From: Brevipalpus yothersi
Lineage: Eukaryota; Arthropoda; Arachnida; Trombidiformes; Tenuipalpidae
Reading direction: 5' to 3'
DNA length: 64,000 nucleotides
NCBI GenBank assembly: GCA_003956705.1
Contig: QZCP01000557.1
Span: forward strand, 152,684-216,683
Shown: positions 58,401 to 64,000 of the stretch, in pieces
How the letters are laid out: each line of letters begins with the position of its first letter
Position numbering within the stretch: the stretch's first letter is position 1
The notes under the pieces: model-generated
Told to the model about the DNA's origin: nothing
Databases searched by the model: none
The model's input: the letters and a program-made list of their open reading frames with translations, nothing else
Position numbers and translations under genes: made by a program

Positions 58401-61400
58401 TTTATATTGTGAAGGATAAAAAAAATAGAAAAATTGCTCATATGAGCACTGCTTTTCGGTTTCACTGATGTGAGCTCATTTGGAGTTCAATAAAAGCCTC
58501 CAGTTTTGAGACTGAAAGAAGTACCGTTAGACTATCTATGATTTGAAATGCGACTCACCTCTTTTCGTCCCACTTCCAGTAGAATGAACTTACTATTAAC
58601 TGATAATTCAAAATTGTGGACCACATAGTGGCTCTGTAGGAAATAGCGAAATTGGAAAGAAAAGAAGCATATTTTTCGATTAGTTTTTCGTATTTGCATA
58701 GAAAGTGATGGCCACATCTGTTGCATAGTCTGATTCTTATTTTTCTCCATTGCTTTTGAATATATTCATGAGATACTCGTGCCTATAGAAAGCATATCTT
58801 CTTAGAACTCAAGGAGAATTGAAAGAGTTCTCACAATGTGAGATGCTGAAGAGCTAACTTCTGGGTATCAACATATTGTCGATACCTTTGAATTGCACGA
58901 ATTCGTCGAAATTTTTTAGATGGACTGACCAGAATTCTGATTCAAATATCTCTCTTTCATGCAAATTGAGCTGAAACTATTGAGCCTGGCAGATTCTTTT
59001 TGAGCTTTTTGAGCTTATGAGCTCATGTTGGAGTGTGAAACAATAGATTCTAGTTTGAAAATTTGTTCCATTTAGCTCAAAAGACTGAAGGATTGAAAGA
59101 GAATTTGCATAGAGGCATTCTTAGAATGGAGGAAAATTTTCGGAATAAAAAGAGGCATGGAAACGAGAAAGACTACTTTATCGCATTTTCCATCAAATTT
59201 AACTTGTCTTGATGCAGTTGTGATGCGTTCTATTCTATGAACAGAACAAAACTCACCATGGAAGATAATGATAATTCAATTTCCGTCTCCAAAATGTTAC
59301 CAGGGAAGTTAACGTCTCCTCATACATACAAAAATTCAAGTCGAGATAGATTGAAACTGTGAGAATAAGCTTTCCAATATAAGCAAGAATAACAGTAGCA
59401 TCACTCTTCGGCTTGGTGTTTCGGTTTTTTTTGTTTTCTTTTCTTCTTAGATTTTTTTACTCATCAAAACTATGGAGAAAATCTCATCATAACTCGACTG
59501 GCTCGCAATGGTCTGATCAAAATGTCTTGGCTGAGAAAGTTTGCTGATTTTTTGTCTTTTCTTGGAGGCAAGATTTTTTCTCTACTTTCTTTCAGGTTGG
59601 AAAGTCTTTTCGAGACAATGACAAGATATAAGATGGAGGAGCTCTTCAATTTAGGTCGATATCGAAAGATTAGTAACGAGAAAAGGAACAAAATAAAAGT
59701 GCTCAGGGAGTTTCGATGGAGAAGAAAAACTCAATGAAATCGTCTCTGATAAATCCTAGAAGCTAAAATAGTTACAAATTGGCTGTTTATCCAGAGATTT
59801 TGTCTCTACTAAATGTCCATCTGTAGCATTCTCAGGTTCTTCTGTCTCTTAAATGCCATCAGACAAGATGAACAAGAAAAACAATCGTCAAAAAAGACTC
59901 AACTTACAAGTCCGAAGGAGTTTTTGCTCAGACTTGAAAACTTATACAGTTCTGATCTTTTCGAAACCTACCAAGTTCTATCGTCTCGCTATTCTTCTAA
60001 TGACCACATATGTCACATTTTTAGATCAGTAATTGCCTTTTATCATAGTTAAAGTCTTTTCATTCTGTGGTTCGAACAGAATCAAAGCTTATTTATCTCA
60101 GAAATTTCTCAATTTTGGCTCATAACAACAGTAATGAGCATTTTGATGCTAAGAAGAGGTTTATAAGCACAAGCTAATGATTTTTAAGCTAAATTTTCAT
60201 CGTTTTTGAGTGCTTTTGGGGTTTATTCGAGTGAATATTGACCTGTTCGTTGATTTATTTTCTTATTTGACAAATTCTCTTGTAAAATATCTCTGAAGAA
60301 ATTCAATAAACAAGCTCTAAAGAGTTTTTCTCTAACAGAAAAACATATACAGCTCTGATCAGTTCGAAGCTCAATGGATTGGTTATTCTAATATTGATGA
60401 CCAGTGTGATATATCACACTTTTAAATAAGTAATTGCTTTCAAGTGCAATTAAAGTCTTTTTTCTTTATGGATATAAAAAAATTGGAGCTTTCTTGGCTT
60501 TAGAACTCCTCAATTTTGGTTCAAAACAATATAAATTGAGCATTTTAGCTCCCAAAAAGGTCAAAAAATGCCGACTTATGATTTTTAGACTAATTTTGTA
60601 TTGTTTTTACACTCTATTAGGTGTAATTTAGATGATTTCTGATCTATTCTATGATAAATTTTATTAATCTTATTTAATTTAATTTAATTACTAATTATAT
60701 GTATTCGACAAGATATTCGATCAAATTTTGCAATGAAGAAACATTAACTCTGGATGATGCATCATTTGCATTGGAATCTTTTTCTCTTATGCTAAGTCGT
60801 AAGTTGTGAGTTAGAACTTTTAATACCACGGATATTAGAAGTTTAGATTCTGAATGGTGGGGAGCTTTTTTTCGAATTCATCCTGCTTTTTGCGTGTATA
60901 AAGAGCTTTCAATGTTCCTAGGCTCATTGGTAATGGACAAAATTTCAAAGGAATTCAATTTCAATGGAGCATAACCTGATGGTTCTCAACAGATTTTCAC
61001 TGATGATGTGTAGAAGCATTAGCTTCCATGTAGAGGACTAGCAGCTAATGAATGTCAGAAGCATTCTACATCATTGTCTATTAATGAATAATTAAATATC
61101 CAAAAAAATCGTGTCTTCTTGGCTGTTTCTGATCTAATCAATGTAACATTTTGGTGGGATTTTCTTGCCGTTACTCGTTATTCGTTAAAGCTCATAGTGT
61201 GACATCCACTATAACATGTCTTACTGAATTAGTTTTCCTCATCAAAACTTTTTAAGTTGTTCATGCTCAAAGAATGCTGTTAAACTCATCGAATTTATTC
61301 AATAGCTGGGTACGAGTCGAGTCAAAAATACAGTGCAATGGATAAAAAATTGAATCGGGTCCATTTGAAAAAGATATGGTGAGATTGTTCGACAGAGTAA

Positions 61401-62574
61401 TAAATGGAATACTCACAATTCTTGAGCTAGGTATAAGAGTTCGTGAGGTTATATTCTTTACAGCATTATATAATAAGATTGAACCATGTCTATTCTGATA
61501 TACAAGCTCATGTCCTGAAGATACAGAAAAGGGAGAAAAGAAAATCGGAGAAATAAGAAACACTGTAAAAGGAAAAGAATCCATAATATGAGATGCTGGA
61601 GATCATTAAAGGTGACCACTATTTTGTAGTTTGTGTCCATCCGTTTGGGAGAAAATTCTCTTCTAGCGCTCCTAATCTTTTCATGAATTCTGAAATGCCT
61701 TGACCAAAAGTTCAAGACTGAAGATCACCTCAATTCTTCGATCGATGGGTGAGAATGACAGATGGATCACCAATAAAAGCTCAAAAGCGTTTTTGGTAAA
61801 AGAGAGAGANATTGTGCCTCTCAGCTCTTGACATACATTTTTGTCTTTTCTATGCGAAATTTGAAAAAAAGGTTAATGCTATGACAGTTCATTTCTAGGA
61901 TTAGTGGACTACATTTCATCATTCTTGGAATATATTTATCCCTGTCATCCTTGTCATCCCAGTTTCCTATTTCTAAGATGATAGAGGCTTCTGTTTTTGC
62001 TCGTTATCACGCTCCTCACCTTTATCGACACTGATTCATGGGTCAATACCAGAATCAAAGAAGACCAATAGAATCAGATAAAAACTAATCTACTTATTTG
62101 TTTCTTCATTTGAGCTCAATTGGGTATCCTAATCATGTTCTGATTATTTTGTAGATTCGCCTATTTGGTCTATGGTATTGGCAAACAAAAATCAGTTGCG
62201 CATCTGGAGATTTTCTCCTGATAAAGAGAGTGCAGTCAAAATTTGAGTTGCTTCCTTTCATGCCTTCATGGAAACTTCTAGGAGATTTTATAAGACTTCC
62301 AACCGGAAACATGAGAGTATCTGACGTTGATTCTCAAGTAGGGAAATTAGCAGTCCGTTTCAGATAGACCTCCAATCTCGTCTTTTTTGGTTGATTTAGG
62401 ATGAACAGATGCTCAGATTTCTTTCATGATTTTGAGGAGGGAGGAATCATCATTTCTTATTTCTTATTTGCTTACCTGATATCCATGATGAATTGAAATA
62501 CTTTGGCTTCAAATGTGTTCCTAATAAATCCGTTAGGTTGACCCGAAATCTTCCCCAGTCATTTTCAGTTTCTT
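48382..62574 (-). CDS. Dpp10: DPP6/DPP10-like inactive dipeptidyl peptidase, 5' end missing
   Basis: Fourteen exons with matching phases: 62574-62476, 61514-61417, 58633-58559, 58100-58051, 57897-57846, 56708-56588, 56449-56277, 54933-54499, 52057-51646, 50627-50526, 50086-49981, 49900-49521, 49011-48874, 48578-48382. They give about 811 residues; the N-terminal cytoplasmic part and membrane anchor are not found. The beta-propeller shows SSWISGHELVYQN, NDIYYCSDF and GVIYNGIPNWYYRE. The hydrolase domain keeps the acid (HGTAD/D) and histidine (LYPDEDH), but the nucleophile elbow is WGSTSAAF instead of WGWSYGGY. The paired Glu that anchors substrate in DPP4 is also lost (YYREF). DPP6 and DPP10 are inactive Kv4 channel accessory subunits, and a similar role is inferred. 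A MARCH gene lies in the 52058-54498 intron. Confidence 0.85.
52852..53415 (+). CDS. MARCH-type membrane RING-CH E3 ubiquitin ligase
   Basis: The 187-residue single-exon protein has a complete C4HC3 RING-CH at its N-terminus: C9, C12, C25, C27, H35, C38, C51 and C54, with the typical CGCKGS and W42 after HGEC. Two membrane helices follow (about residues 80-106 and 112-138), then a short Ser-rich cytosolic tail. This is the layout of MARCHF2/3-like proteins, which ubiquitinate membrane cargo on endosomes and the ER. The gene sits inside an intron of the DPP10-like gene on the opposite strand. It has no intron, so origin by retroposition is possible, though no poly(A) relic is evident. Which MARCH subgroup it belongs to is not settled. 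Confidence 0.85.
   Translation: MSTEEQVECRICLQPELKKNLLEPCGCKGSQKYAHGECLKQWMDIKRSGLCSVCETIYSDKLFRKKPENFLRYLSSTEIAGEVMIITLVYGAILYLIIVGLCQYLFTPELISSVLRVILISWTFIYLTLLLIAVYISLSKLFMGFKEWRKTHFTIELIVNTNTSMSAAPIILSSDSSSGIDASQAPG
55386..55441. repeat. (CT)n microsatellite in DPP10-like intron
   Basis: An uninterrupted CT array of about 56 bp in the 54934-56276 intron of the minus-strand DPP10-like gene. Confidence 0.95.
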
Positions 62575-63937
62575 CTGTTTGAAATAAATGACAATATTAA
62601 GTATTTCTCTTGAGAAAGATTTATTGAAAGGCTTCATAAAGGCTCGCTAGCTATTTACAGAACATGATTTCGAAGCAAGAGTCATTCCAAATTCATTTCC
62701 TAACAATCTAGTTCCCACATGAAGTGAAGCTTCTACTTTGTTCTCATGATTTGAATAATAGATGAAGTGGCAGTCATTAAATGTTTCACAGCTAGTGTTT
62801 CTTTGAATGGACATTACTTTTCTAGAATCGAAAATTGAAAACCCATTGGATGAATCCCAGCCGTCAAGAATATGGATCAATTTTTGTGGCAGATGATTGA
62901 TAGTTTCTTTTCCATCTAGTTTCATGAAATTTCAAGAATTTTTCACAAAAGAACTGGAGCAATAACATCTTTCTTATTTTCTCGGTAGAAAAACATATCT
63001 GTAGAGTTTTCTCCTATGGTTTTGTATCTGAAAACATTCCGAATACCTTTTTGAAATGACTTATTTTCATGCATTTACTCCAGCTCATATTTATTTGTCA
63101 GATAGACTGTTCTCATCCATTGAATCGTATCAAATATTCACTTTATACGGTGAACATTTGCATTCAAAAAATTCTTTCATCTCTACAATCTCTATATTCA
63201 AATCTATTTACTTTTGATCGGCATTCCATGATTCGTTCAGATTTTTTACCCCACTTTTCTGCATATTTTTCTCAAAATACAGGGAGAAAATACCAATGAA
63301 AATGAGTTCATGAGAAATGAAGCTATTTCTTTCTCTTCTTCTTCTTCTTCTTCCTCTTCCTCTTCCAATGAATAACAAAAATTGTCACACATATTCACAA
63401 GATTATTCGTCAGAATATTTGCTTAATGATGATAAATGGAGTGAAAAAGTAGTCTGGATTCCATTCACTTTCCCTTTCTCTTTCCTCTTATTCCTCTCAA
63501 TAGACTTGGAAACCCTTTTCTCAAACTTGAGTGAACATTTGTTACGTTTGGAAGGCATCAAGTTTGAATTGTTGAGTCGAAATTCGAAGCTGCTGATGCT
63601 TATTTTCTTACTTCTTAATGGACCAGCCGAAAAGGAAGAGTAAACATCCTACTTGAGTGGTAAAATGAAGAGTGAATACAGTTTGATGTAGTTTCAAGTT
63701 TAGCTGACAAAATTGCCTCCCTTTTCTGAGATTCATCAAGAGAGAGATCCTTTGCCGCTTCCAAAGTACCTGAGGTACACATAAAGTGATAGAGAGAAGG
63801 ATGTATTGAAGTACTACTTATACTTAATTAATGAGTAAGCTCAACTGGCTTCGACAAAAAATTATTATCGATTCGAATCATCATGAGAGGTCCTATTTCA
63901 ACATCCTCATCTTTTTTTACTTCACAGAGCTGCTCAA

Positions 63938-64000
<63 letters not shown>
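62575..64000. other. Upstream of DPP10-like exons, no confident gene
   Basis: The missing 5' exons of the DPP10-like gene should lie here or beyond the window, but no membrane-anchor exon with a phase-1 end is obvious. A 92-codon minus-strand frame (62925-62647) contains TSCETFNDCHFIYYSNHENK and ends in a stop, so it cannot join the DPP10-like gene in that frame; its identity is unknown. A hydrophobic frame at 63317-63643 grows from a CTT repeat and is doubtful. Confidence 0.35.
63941..64000. repeat. (AG)n microsatellite at window end
   Basis: An AG array of at least 60 bp that runs off the end of the window. Confidence 0.95.

Noticed and set aside
61810..61810. Ambiguous base N inside an AGAGAG run
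   Set aside because: A base-calling ambiguity in a simple repeat, not a biological feature.
62647..62925. Minus-strand 92-codon frame as the first exon of the DPP10-like gene
   Set aside because: It ends in a stop and lacks a membrane anchor or a splice donor in the needed phase, so it cannot be joined in that frame.
63317..63643. 108-codon frame beginning with a Leu-rich signal-like stretch
   Set aside because: The hydrophobic start is produced by a CTT/CTC simple repeat and the rest has no recognisable motif.
1..64000. CRISPR arrays, bacterial operons or riboswitches
   Set aside because: Spliced genes, homeobox and GPCR content mark nuclear eukaryotic DNA; the repeats seen are microsatellites and segmental duplicates without spacer structure.

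Overview
The window is eukaryotic nuclear DNA, AT-rich, with short introns (56-60 bp in one gene family), compact intergenic regions and long pure (AG)n/(CT)n microsatellites. Gene content points to an arthropod, most likely a chelicerate such as a mite: methuselah-type GPCRs with an N-terminal somatomedin B domain, ionotropic-receptor-like channels, a bagpipe/NKX3 homeobox gene and a DPP6/DPP10-type pseudopeptidase. The species cannot be fixed from sequence alone.

Layout. 1-3.4 kb: one intact somatomedin B GPCR (+). 6.4-12.5 kb: three tandem ionotropic-receptor-like genes (+), the first broken by a 2-base deletion and the second with a probable frameshift just upstream. 12.5-47.4 kb: a dense, rearranged accessory region holding an FBXO22-like F-box/FIST family (four intact two-exon genes, two pseudogenes and several fragments), a second GPCR (-), an in-frame but truncated copy of that GPCR (+), the isolated bagpipe-type homeobox gene (27.3-29.7 kb) and an unrecognised two-exon gene (36.5-37.4 kb). 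48.4-62.6 kb: a 14-exon minus-strand gene for a DPP10-like protein lacking the serine nucleophile, with a membrane RING-CH (MARCH) E3 ligase gene nested on the opposite strand of one intron. 62.6-64 kb: no confident gene; the window ends in (AG)n.

The main structural feature is a large interrupted inverted duplication. About 18.2-24.1 kb, carrying [FBXO22-like gene C + GPCR], is repeated in reverse at about 37.65-42.5 kb, carrying [truncated GPCR + FBXO22-like gene D]. The duplicated proteins look about 97% identical by eye, so it is recent. Differences between arms can be itemised: an in-frame 891-bp deletion removing TM1-TM3 of the GPCR, a 143-bp frameshifting deletion, a roughly 600-bp deletion at the GPCR 3' end, and a 536-bp insertion flanked by a 5-bp duplication. 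These account for the length difference between the arms. Other paralogues (A, B, E, F) and repeated flanking modules show that the same block was duplicated several times earlier.

Functionally the window is a set of neighbours, not a pathway: candidate sensory receptors (GPCRs, IR-like channels), candidate SCF substrate adaptors under rapid turnover, one mesoderm-type transcription factor, one ubiquitin ligase and one probable Kv4-channel accessory subunit.
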